From assembly GCA_017744365.1 (NCBI GenBank), contig JAGIBL010000002.1, positions 682,001 to 746,000 of the forward strand: a DNA stretch of 64,000 bases, read 5' to 3'. Under the pieces are notes generated by a model that did not search any database, was not told where the DNA came from, and was given only the letters and a program-made list of their open reading frames with translations. The stretch comes from Nocardioidaceae bacterium (GTDB lineage Bacteria > Actinomycetota > Actinomycetes > Propionibacteriales > Nocardioidaceae). Made by a program: the position numbers and the translations under genes. Of the stretch, positions 56,932 through 64,000 are shown one piece after another. Position 1 is the stretch's first letter; every line of letters starts with the position of its first letter.

Positions 56932-57075
56932 TCAGGCGGCGGTGTCGGACTCGGCGCCGTACTCGGCGTCCCGGACCTCGTTGCGGGTGCGGCCGATCCA
57001 GCCACGGCGCTCGCGGCGGGCGTGCTCGCGGCGGTACGCGACCTCGGCCTGGTAGTAGATCAGTGAGTTCTGCAT
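56932..57075 (-). CDS. Small basic protein (47 aa)
   Basis: The ATG at 57075 follows AAGGAG and encodes a 47-residue protein starting MQNSLIYYQAEVAYRREHARR, rich in Arg and Glu. Its stop lies 73 bases before the LuxR start codon. It resembles small actinobacterial proteins of unknown role often found by such regulators. The good RBS supports it. Confidence 0.62.
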   Translation of the reverse strand: MQNSLIYYQAEVAYRREHARRERRGWIGRTRNEVRDAEYGAESDTAA

Positions 57076-57203
57076 GGTCGTGCTCCTTCTCGTTCCTGAC
57101 CACGAGATTCGCCGACTGAGGTAGGCCGCTACATCGGACTGCTGCCTTATTTGCTCCACCGCCGCGCGGCGCGATGCCTTAGGAGGTACCTAGGCTGGCC
57201 CGC

Positions 57204-59015
57204 ATGCGCACCCGTGCCACCTCGGTCGTGGCCCTCCTGCTGGCCCTGCTCCTGGGTCTCGCGCCGGTGCTGACCGGGTGCTCCTCGGGTCCGGACGAGA
57301 CGAAGCAACCGGGCGGCGATGAGCCCTCCTCCTCCGGCGGCGAGGCCGGGGCGGTCACCGCCGACCAGCTGGTCGCCCTGCTCGCGGGCGCCGGCATCGC
57401 GACGTACGCCGAAGCCGGCGCGAAGGCCCCGCTGCGCACCCCCGCGACCGGCGGGAAGGCCCGGCTGCTGCGCTGGCAGGTGGACACGATGACCCGCCAG
57501 CTCAACGCGCTGCGCGGCTACCGGGGCACCGACCTGGACGTGCTCGCCGGGTCGCGGCAGGTCCCGGTCTCGGTCGTGCTGGCCGCGTACGTCGAGGCCG
57601 CCCGGACTCCGGGCGCCGAGGCCTCCCGCACGCTGATGGGCGACCAGGACTTCGCCCGGCACGCCCGCGAGATCGTCTACCCGGACGCGGTGCTCGCCTT
57701 CTTCGCCCACGACCTGGGTGCCGGGTCGGGGCCCGCCGCGGGGCCCGCCTCGGGGCCCGGCTCGTCGTCGTACGGCGGGGAGGACTGCGGCCGGCTCCGG
57801 GACTTCCTCGCGGAAGGCCTCGGGCAAGGCGCCGGGGGCGTCCTGCCGACGCTGTGGAGCACGGCCACCGAGATCGGCACGTCCAGCGCGAGCCTGGCCC
57901 TGCCCGCCCTCACCGGCCCGGTGCAGCACACCGTCGGGACCGCGGCCCGGCAGCTCGGCGTGCTGGCCTCGGCGAGCTCGCTGCTGAACCCGTGGGCGAT
58001 CAGGATCACCGGCTCCCCCGACCCTGCGCACTTCTCCCGGGGCGGGCAGGGCACCGAGGTGGTCGTGACCGCGGAGGTCGGCCCGGACGTCACCGCCGGC
58101 GCCACCTGGCCGGCCGACCTGACCACCTGCGCGAAGGCCGCCGGCGTCACCCTACCCGCGCCGGTCGGCGTCACCGGCAGCCCGGTCACCTGGACGGTCC
58201 GGCCCGACGCGGTCGCCCGCGTCACCACGACCGATCCGCGGATCGGCGCCGACGGCACCGCCCGGCTGCACCTGACCACCGGTACCGAGACCGCGGCGGA
58301 CCACGAGAACGGCCCGCTGCTCGCCGAGCCGGTGGCGGTCTCGACGAGCGTCGCGGCCCTGCGCGTGCCGAGCCTTCCAGCGCTGCTCACCGGCCTGTTC
58401 GGCGCCAACCCGGCCCTGCTTCCCGACCTGGTCTCGGTGCAGGGGCCGGTCGGCTGGGTCACGATCAACCACCACGGTCCCGCGCCCGGGAAGACCCCGT
58501 CGGGCTCCGCGACGCCGACCGCGTGCCCGTCGGTCGGGGTCGGGGTGCTGCCCGACGGCACCTGGACCGGGCCGATCACGATGGACGTCCAGGCCCGGGG
58601 CGGCAGCGCCGCGTTCACCAGCAGCCCGGGCGTCGGCACGATGACGCTGGTGGTCGCGCGCGGCCAGGTCACCCGCGGGACCTGGAAGGTCGGCTGGACC
58701 TCGACCGGGCACGCCGAGACCGCCCAGGCCGCGGCCACGGTGGACCTGACCGCGAGCATCGCCGGCACCGTGCGCGGGCCGGTCACGCTCCCGGTGGTGG
58801 CCGGGCGCTGGGCGCTGCACGGCAAGGCGAGCATCACCGAGCCGGTCCAGCAGACCGCGCCCATCGACGAAAGCGGCCGGGCCTCCACGACGATGACCGT
58901 CGAGTCGACCGCCTGCGACGCGGTCACCGGGACGTTCCTGCCGTCCTTCGACGCCAAGGACGCGGCGGCCTCGTTCACCGGGACAGCGCGCTGGGTCGGG
59001 ACACGGAAGGACTGA
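57204..59015 (+). CDS. Large lipoprotein of unknown function
   Basis: This 603-residue protein has a lipoprotein signal peptide with lipobox LTGC (Cys26), followed by a Ser/Gly-rich spacer and two large domains. No family is recognised. The C-terminal third is Thr/Ser/Val-rich and beta-like. It sits between the LuxR- and SARP-type regulators, so it may be a surface sensor or a target. Start ATG 57204, after AGGAGGT. Confidence 0.75.
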   Translation: MRTRATSVVALLLALLLGLAPVLTGCSSGPDETKQPGGDEPSSSGGEAGAVTADQLVALLAGAGIATYAEAGAKAPLRTPATGGKARLLRWQVDTMTRQLNALRGYRGTDLDVLAGSRQVPVSVVLAAYVEAARTPGAEASRTLMGDQDFARHAREIVYPDAVLAFFAHDLGAGSGPAAGPASGPGSSSYGGEDCGRLRDFLAEGLGQGAGGVLPTLWSTATEIGTSSASLALPALTGPVQHTVGTAARQLGVLASASSLLNPWAIRITGSPDPAHFSRGGQGTEVVVTAEVGPDVTAGATWPADLTTCAKAAGVTLPAPVGVTGSPVTWTVRPDAVARVTTTDPRIGADGTARLHLTTGTETAADHENGPLLAEPVAVSTSVAALRVPSLPALLTGLFGANPALLPDLVSVQGPVGWVTINHHGPAPGKTPSGSATPTACPSVGVGVLPDGTWTGPITMDVQARGGSAAFTSSPGVGTMTLVVARGQVTRGTWKVGWTSTGHAETAQAAATVDLTASIAGTVRGPVTLPVVAGRWALHGKASITEPVQQTAPIDESGRASTTMTVESTACDAVTGTFLPSFDAKDAAASFTGTARWVGTRKD

Positions 59016-59057
59016 TTCTCCTGCGCGCGGCCCGGGCCGCTCCTAGGATCACTCGCC

Positions 59058-62000
59058 ATGTGGGTCGGGGTTCTCGGTCCGACCGTGGTCCGCTCCACCG
59101 CCGACGGGCACGACCGGGCCACCTTGAAGGCGGCCAAGCACCGCGCGCTGCTGGCCACCCTCGCGCTGCAGCCGGGCCGGCCGGTCTCCGCGGACGCGCT
59201 GGTCGAGGCGCTCTGGGCTGACGAGGCTCCGCCGAGCGCGCTGGGCACGCTGCACAGCTACCTCTCCGCCGTACGACGGACGCTGGAACCCGACCTGGGC
59301 CCCCGCGAGCCGTCCCGCTACCTGCTCAGCAGCGACCTCGGCTACACCCTGGCCGTCGGCGAGGACGCCGTGGACGCGGCCGTCTTCGCCCGCACGGTCA
59401 CCGCGGTGCACGCCGAGATCGCCGACCTGACCAGCGCCCCGGCCCCGGTCACCGATCCCGCCCGCGCGAACGCCGCCCTCGCCCGGCTCGACGAGGCCCT
59501 GGCCCTGTGGCGCGGCGAGGCGTTCGCGGACGTCCCCGCCTCCCAGGCCGCCGCGTCCGAGGCGGCCGTGGCCGAGCGCGCCCGCCTCGGTGAGCTGCGC
59601 CTGCTCGCCGAGGAGGACCGGGCCACCCTGCTGGTCGCCGGCGGCTCGCCCGGCGCGGCGGTCGGCGAGCTGGACGCGCTGACCGCCCGGCACCCGCTGC
59701 GCGAACGGCTCTGGACGCTGCGCGCGGTGGCCCTGGCCCGGACCGGCCGGCAGGCCGACGCGCTGGCCACCCTGGAACGGCTGCGCACCAGCCTCGACGA
59801 CGAGCTCGGCATCGACCCGTCCCCCGCGGTGCGCGACCTGCAGACCGCGATCCTGCGCCAGGAGCTGGATCTGGCCCCGGTCCCCGCGGCAGCGCCCGCG
59901 CCCCCGGCTCCTCCCGCACCGGTCGCGCCCGCCGTCGAGCTGGTCGCCCCGCCCTGGCCGCTGGCCGGCCGCGGCGATCAGCTCGCCCTGCTGGACCGGA
60001 TGCTCGATGCCGCCGACGCGGGCACACCCGGCTTCGCGGTGCTGGTCGGCGAGCCCGGCGCGGGCAAGTCGCGGCTGGCCCTCGAGCTCGGCCTGCACGC
60101 CCGGGACCGGGACACCGTCGTGCTGCTCGGTCGCTGCTCCGCGGACGAGGACGCGCCACCGTTGTGGCCGTGGACGATGGCGCTCGGCGAGCACTGGGTA
60201 CCGCGCGCGGTCGACCCCGGCGAGGACCACGACGCGCAGCGGTTCGCGCTCAGCGAGGGCATCCGCGCCGACCTGCTCGCGCTGGCCCGGGACCGGACCG
60301 TGCTCCTGGTGCTCGAGGATCTGCACTGGGCCGACCCGTCGTCGCTGCGGGTGCTGCGGCACCTGGCCGCGCACGCCGAGACGGGCCGACTGCTGGTGCT
60401 GTGCACCTGGCGTCGCGGCGCTCCGGACGCCCCGGACGCACAGCCGCTGGCGGAGGCCTCGGAGGCGCTCGCGCGCCGGCACGCGACGTACGTCGAGCTC
60501 GACGGCCTCTCCGCCGGCGATGCCCGCAGCGTGCTCGCCGCGGTCGCCGGCGACGAGCTCGACCCGGCGGTCTCCGCGGCGGTGCACGACCGGACCGAGG
60601 GCAACCCGTTCTTCCTCATCGAGTACGCCCGGCTGGCCCGCGACGAGGGCCTGGACCTGGCGGGCGCGCTGGAGTCGATGCCGCGCACGGTCTCCGACGT
60701 GGTCCGGCGCCGGATCCGCTCGCTGCCCGAGCGCAGCGGGACGGCGCTGACCGCCGGCGCGGTGATCGGGCGCGAGTTCGACGTCGAGCTGCTCGCGCAG
60801 GCGCTGGAGACCTCCGAGCTGGAGGCGCTGGACCTGCTCGAGCCGGCGCTCGCCGCCGACCTGGTGCGCGACCTGGGCGCGGACCGGTTCCGGTTCGGGC
60901 ACGCCCTGGTCCGCGACGCGGCGTACGGCGAGCTCAGTCAGTCCCGCCGTGAGCGGATGCACGCCGGGGTGGCCACCCTGGTCTCGGCCGGACCGGGGCT
61001 GGCGAGCCGCGCCGCCGAGGTGGCCCGGCACTGGGCGGCAGCCGGGGACCGGCACGTGCACCGGGCCTGGCGGGCCGCCGCGCACGCAGCCCGGCAGGCG
61101 ATGGCCGCGCACGCGACCGACGAGGCGGTGACCCACTACGAGTCCGCGCTGCGGCTACGCGCGAAGGACCCGGCCTCGACCCCGCGGCAGCACTGGGACC
61201 TCCTGGTCGGGTACGCCGACGCCTGCCGATGGAGCACGCGCCTGGACGAGATGACCGAGGCGCTCGACGAGGCGATCGTCGTCGGCGACCGGATCGGCGA
61301 TCCGCACCTGGTCGTCGGTGCCGCCTCGGTGCTGGCCGACGGGGCGGTCTGGCCGACGCGCAACTACGGCGTGGTCAACGAAGCCGTGGTGGAGGCGATG
61401 CGCCGGGCGCTGGACGCGCTGCCGCACGAGGACACCGAGGTGCGCTGCCGGTTGCTGCTGCTCCTCGCCGGCGAGCTGTTCTACGGCGCGCACCCGGCCG
61501 AGATCGACGCGCTCACCGAGGAGAGCATCGCGATGGCGCGCCGGCTCGGTGACCGGCGGCTGCTGCTGAGCACGCTCAGCTACGGGTTCAGCGTGCGCTG
61601 GCGCCGGGCCACCGCACCCGACCGCGAGGAGATGGCCCGGGAGGCGCTGGTGCTGGCCCGCGAGGAGGGCGACGTCCGCGCCGAGCTGCTGGCCCGGTTC
61701 CTCGTGGCGGTGGTCCGCTGCGGGCGCGGCGACCTGGCCGGAGTCGAGGACGAGGTCGCCTCGATCCGCGGGACCGCTCGCGAGCTGCGGCTGTACTTCC
61801 TCGAGCTCGCCACGATCACCCTGAGCCAGTCCTGGGCGGCGATGCGCGGCGACCAGGCCGCGCTGTCGTCGCGGATCGGGCGGCTCTTCGAGCTCGACGG
61901 GCTGATCTCGCTGTCCCAGAAGGCCGACGCCCTCCAGGGCGCGCTGCTGGTTCCGCAGATGTGGGGCGCCGACCCGCTCCCGGCGGAGAGCTTCCTGGGG

Positions 62001-62420
62001 TTCATCGACCAGGCGAACATCCCGATCGCCCCTGGGTTCACGGTGATGCTGCTGCGCCAGGGACAGGACGAGCTCGCAGGCCAGGTGTGGTCGACCTGGC
62101 CCCTCGACCTCGGCTCGGACACCTGGTTCGCCGAGCTGCTCTGGTCCTTCTGCGCTGAGATCGCCCTCGGGCTCGGGCTTCCCGATCTGGGCGCCGAGAT
62201 CTACACCCGGCTGCTGCCCTTGCGCGGTCAGTGCGTCATCGCGGGCACCGGCCCGGCCCACGGACCCGCGGACGCCTACCTGGCTCTTGCCGCGGCGGCC
62301 ACCGGCGAGCGCGCCCTGGCCACCGAGCACGCCGAGGTGGCGCTGAAGCGGTGCGAGGAGTGGGACGTCCCGCAGGTCGCTCGGTGGCTGGGCGACCTGC
62401 GGGAGAAGCACGGCTTCTAG
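59058..62420 (+). CDS. SARP family regulator with ATPase domain (AfsR-like)
   Basis: This 1120-residue protein has an N-terminal OmpR-type winged helix and BTAD domain (about 1-265), with LWADEAPPSALGTLHSYLSAVRRTL as the SARP hallmark, and an ATPase (Walker A GEPGAGKS at about 331, Walker B LLVLEDLHWAD at about 415). A long helical C-terminal part follows. SARPs bind direct repeats 11 bp apart and activate by recruiting RNA polymerase. It is convergent with the hemerythrin-like gene, whose upstream region has such repeats. Confidence 0.92.
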   Translation: MWVGVLGPTVVRSTADGHDRATLKAAKHRALLATLALQPGRPVSADALVEALWADEAPPSALGTLHSYLSAVRRTLEPDLGPREPSRYLLSSDLGYTLAVGEDAVDAAVFARTVTAVHAEIADLTSAPAPVTDPARANAALARLDEALALWRGEAFADVPASQAAASEAAVAERARLGELRLLAEEDRATLLVAGGSPGAAVGELDALTARHPLRERLWTLRAVALARTGRQADALATLERLRTSLDDELGIDPSPAVRDLQTAILRQELDLAPVPAAAPAPPAPPAPVAPAVELVAPPWPLAGRGDQLALLDRMLDAADAGTPGFAVLVGEPGAGKSRLALELGLHARDRDTVVLLGRCSADEDAPPLWPWTMALGEHWVPRAVDPGEDHDAQRFALSEGIRADLLALARDRTVLLVLEDLHWADPSSLRVLRHLAAHAETGRLLVLCTWRRGAPDAPDAQPLAEASEALARRHATYVELDGLSAGDARSVLAAVAGDELDPAVSAAVHDRTEGNPFFLIEYARLARDEGLDLAGALESMPRTVSDVVRRRIRSLPERSGTALTAGAVIGREFDVELLAQALETSELEALDLLEPALAADLVRDLGADRFRFGHALVRDAAYGELSQSRRERMHAGVATLVSAGPGLASRAAEVARHWAAAGDRHVHRAWRAAAHAARQAMAAHATDEAVTHYESALRLRAKDPASTPRQHWDLLVGYADACRWSTRLDEMTEALDEAIVVGDRIGDPHLVVGAASVLADGAVWPTRNYGVVNEAVVEAMRRALDALPHEDTEVRCRLLLLLAGELFYGAHPAEIDALTEESIAMARRLGDRRLLLSTLSYGFSVRWRRATAPDREEMAREALVLAREEGDVRAELLARFLVAVVRCGRGDLAGVEDEVASIRGTARELRLYFLELATITLSQSWAAMRGDQAALSSRIGRLFELDGLISLSQKADALQGALLVPQMWGADPLPAESFLGFIDQANIPIAPGFTVMLLRQGQDELAGQVWSTWPLDLGSDTWFAELLWSFCAEIALGLGLPDLGAEIYTRLLPLRGQCVIAGTGPAHGPADAYLALAAAATGERALATEHAEVALKRCEEWDVPQVARWLGDLREKHGF

Positions 62421-63139
62421 CTCACATACTTGAGGGCCCGGTCCTGCTGGCGGCGGTAGGAGCGCCGGGCGAGCACCCAGATCAGCTTGAACGGCCCGCC
62501 CAGCTCGGCGAAGAGCTGGTCCCGGGTCGTGGCCGGCAGGCCGTCGACGACCCACGGCACGGCCCCGAAGAGCTGCTTGAGCGGGGTCCGCTCGCGGAAG
62601 TGCTCCTGCTCCAGCCGCTCCCAGTCCTCGTTGGTCATGTACCGCTGCAGGATCGCGATGGCGTCGGTCTCCTCGTGGGCCAGGTGCCGGGCGAGCGCGT
62701 CCCGAGTGGCCTCGATGCGCACCTTGAGCGCACGCCGCACGTCCTCGGCATCAATGCCCTGCCGGTCACCGGCGAGCGTGGCGAACCCCTCGGCGCAGGC
62801 GGTGAGCAGCGGGTCGATGTGGCTGTGCTCCTCCTCCATCGCCTCCAGCGTGGCCCGCTCCTCGGCGTCGGCCCGCTCCAGCAGGAACGGCCAGACGCCG
62901 GCGTCCTCGCCGCTGTGGTGCTTGTGCAGCACCTCGAAGAAGAGCTCCCAGCGGCCGCCGAGCGCCCGCCAGGTGTCCACGTCGTCGGCCGGGGTGGCGG
63001 CCACGGCCGCGGCGAACTTGTTCAGGTCGCGACGGAAGGCGTGGTGCATCAGGTACATCATCTTCATGTCGACCGGGCCCTCGGGCGCGGCGACCTGGCC
63101 CGGGAGGACCAGCTGCGTGGGGTAGGTCGTGGTGCTCAT
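62417..63139 (-). CDS. Hemerythrin-like domain protein
   Basis: This 240-residue helical protein has the hemerythrin metal-site pattern: HHAFRRDL, HKHHSGEDAGVWPFL, EEEHSHIDP and HLAHEETDAI, which hold the iron-binding histidines and acidic ligands. Hemerythrins bind O2 or NO, or act in redox sensing. ATG 63139 follows GAGGAG. A triple 11-bp direct repeat lies 42-74 bases upstream, a likely activator site. Its TAG shares CTAG with the SARP stop. Confidence 0.88.
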   Translation of the reverse strand: MSTTTYPTQLVLPGQVAAPEGPVDMKMMYLMHHAFRRDLNKFAAAVAATPADDVDTWRALGGRWELFFEVLHKHHSGEDAGVWPFLLERADAEERATLEAMEEEHSHIDPLLTACAEGFATLAGDRQGIDAEDVRRALKVRIEATRDALARHLAHEETDAIAILQRYMTNEDWERLEQEHFRERTPLKQLFGAVPWVVDGLPATTRDQLFAELGGPFKLIWVLARRSYRRQQDRALKYVS

Positions 63140-63180
63140 GGCGTTTCTCCTCGTTCGTGGTGGGACCACGGTGGAGGAGG

Positions 63181-63213
63181 CCGCTTGAGCGGCACTTGAG
63201 CGGGACTTGAGCG
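63181..63213. promoter_or_regulatory. Triple 11-bp direct repeat, likely SARP binding site
   Basis: Read on the minus strand, CGCTCAAGTCC, CGCTCAAGTGC and CGCTCAAGCGG follow each other without gaps. The heptamer CGCTCAA recurs every 11 bp (one helical turn), the spacing used by SARP/AfsR proteins. It lies 42 bases before the hemerythrin-like start and 17 bases from the hutI stop. A clear -10 is not visible. Confidence 0.7.
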
Positions 63214-63229
63214 GCGGCTCTCCGGCTTC

Positions 63230-64000
63230 CTAGGCCCGCACGTCGAGCACGAGCGGCACCCCGGGGCGGTAGGCGAGGTGCACGTACGACGGCGCGTCCA
63301 GCACGGCCAGGTGCGCCCGGGCGCCCACGCCCAGGTGTCCGACGTCCTCGCGGCCCAGCGCGGCGGCGCCCCCGGCCGTGCACGCCCAGAGCGCCTCCGC
63401 CGGCGTCATCCCCATGTCCCGGACCGCGACGGCCAGGCAGAACGGCATCGAGGAGGTGTAGCTCGACCCGGGGTTGCAGTCGGTGGCCAGGGCGACGGTC
63501 ACACCCGCGTCCAGGAGCCGGCGGGCGTCCGGGTACGGCGACCGGGTGCTGAACTCGGCCCCGGGCAGCAGCGTGGCGATGGTGCCGGAGCCGGCGAGCG
63601 CGGCCACGTCGGCGTCGTCGAGGTGGGTGCAGTGGTCGACAGCGACCAGGCCGAGCTCGCAGGCCAGCTGGACGCCCGGACCGGGACCGAGCTGGTTGGC
63701 GTGCAGCCGGGGCTTGAGCCCCTTCGCCATCCCGGCCCGCAGCACCGCGCGGGACTGGTCGGCGTCGAAGGCACCGCGCTCGCAGAACGCGTCCACCCAG
63801 GTGGCGTACGGCGCCGCCGCCTCCAGCATCGGGCCGGTGACCAGGTCGACGTACCCGGCCGGGTCGTCGGCGTACTCGGGCGGGACCACGTGCGCGCCGA
63901 GGAACGTCGTCTCGGTGGTGAACTGGCTCGCCACGGCCAGCCCGCGGGCCTCGTCGCGCACGCTGAGCCCGTAGCCGCTCTTGATCTCGACGGTGGTGGT
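63230..64000 (-). CDS. hutI: Imidazolonepropionase, C-terminal part, cut by window edge
   Basis: HutI hydrolyses imidazolone propionate in histidine degradation. The visible 256 residues begin [11 protein letters not shown] (conserved HutI motif) and include LHANQLG, DHCTHLD and [16 protein letters not shown], the metal and substrate regions of the amidohydrolase fold. The N-terminal third lies beyond base 64000. Other hut genes are not visible here. Confidence 0.92.
   Translation of the reverse strand, partial: TTTVEIKSGYGLSVRDEARGLAVASQFTTETTFLGAHVVPPEYADDPAGYVDLVTGPMLEAAAPYATWVDAFCERGAFDADQSRAVLRAGMAKGLKPRLHANQLGPGPGVQLACELGLVAVDHCTHLDDADVAALAGSGTIATLLPGAEFSTRSPYPDARRLLDAGVTVALATDCNPGSSYTSSMPFCLAVAVRDMGMTPAEALWACTAGGAAALGREDVGHLGVGARAHLAVLDAPSYVHLAYRPGVPLVLDVRA

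Noticed and set aside
63181-63213. HAIR site upstream of the hemerythrin-like gene
   Set aside because: CTTGAG recurs but as direct repeats, not as inverted arms with a 7-base spacer, so HspR binding is not expected.

Overview
The window is a 64 kb piece of a high-GC actinobacterial chromosome. Strong G/C third-position bias, frequent GTG starts, four-base ATGA/GTGA operon overlaps, an HspR/HAIR heat-shock circuit, a class E sortase, and SARP/LuxR-type giant regulators point to Actinomycetota. The overall gene content looks most like Nocardioidaceae (Nocardioides-like); that family-level call is an inference. I see no phage, IS, integrase, rRNA, tRNA or CRISPR array, and base composition looks even throughout.

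Layout. 1-9.7 kb: an LCP-family cell-wall protein cut by the window edge, a fatty acyl-CoA ligase, an SRPBCC protein, purC, an MFS transporter, DUF421, a secreted protein with an internal duplication, a HIT-like protein, and a phosphotransferase/lipocalin-like pair. 9.8-19.8 kb: TetR, purB, purD, TetR, a catalase-like protein, purA, a diacylglycerol-kinase-like protein, and a DUF3311/sodium-solute symporter pair. 19.4-30.8 kb: DUF3151, an MFS exporter, an acyltransferase, fba, a PadR/membrane-protein pair, TrmH, DedA, pyrE, a sortase, an aminotransferase and a membrane protein. 30.9-45 kb: clpB, a globin, an MFS/MarR pair, Abi-alpha/DUF445, and hspR-dnaJ-grpE-dnaK. 45-50.8 kb: an operon of LLM oxidoreductase, uncharacterised protein, SDR and sulfotransferase behind a KstR-like operator, then an alpha/beta hydrolase. 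50.9-64 kb: a lipid-related cluster (ASCH, PlsC-like, SCO4848-like, P450), a LuxR-ATPase, a lipoprotein, a SARP-ATPase, a hemerythrin-like protein and partial hutI.

How it works together. Four purine genes (purC, purB, purD, purA) lie on the minus strand within 14 kb. The dnaK operon encodes its own repressor HspR, and HAIR-type inverted repeats lie upstream of both dnaK and clpB, so the two chaperone loci form one heat-shock regulon. purA, DUF3151, fba, dedA, trmH, pyrE, clpB, globin and dnaK-grpE-dnaJ-hspR are the set found between about Rv0350 and Rv0385 in Mycobacterium tuberculosis, so the core is an old actinobacterial neighbourhood with accessory genes inserted.

The most unusual non-coding structure is a family of three about 115-bp elements at 10.5, 30.9 and 50.8 kb. 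Each has up to four copies of a 31-bp-spaced unit (CGCTGACCTGGCGCAAA), two forward then two inverted. They lie at gene ends and supply stop codons, and in one case a C-terminus, to flanking genes. A second strong lead is a perfect triple 11-bp direct repeat upstream of the hemerythrin-like gene, which resembles a SARP binding site and lies next to a SARP gene.
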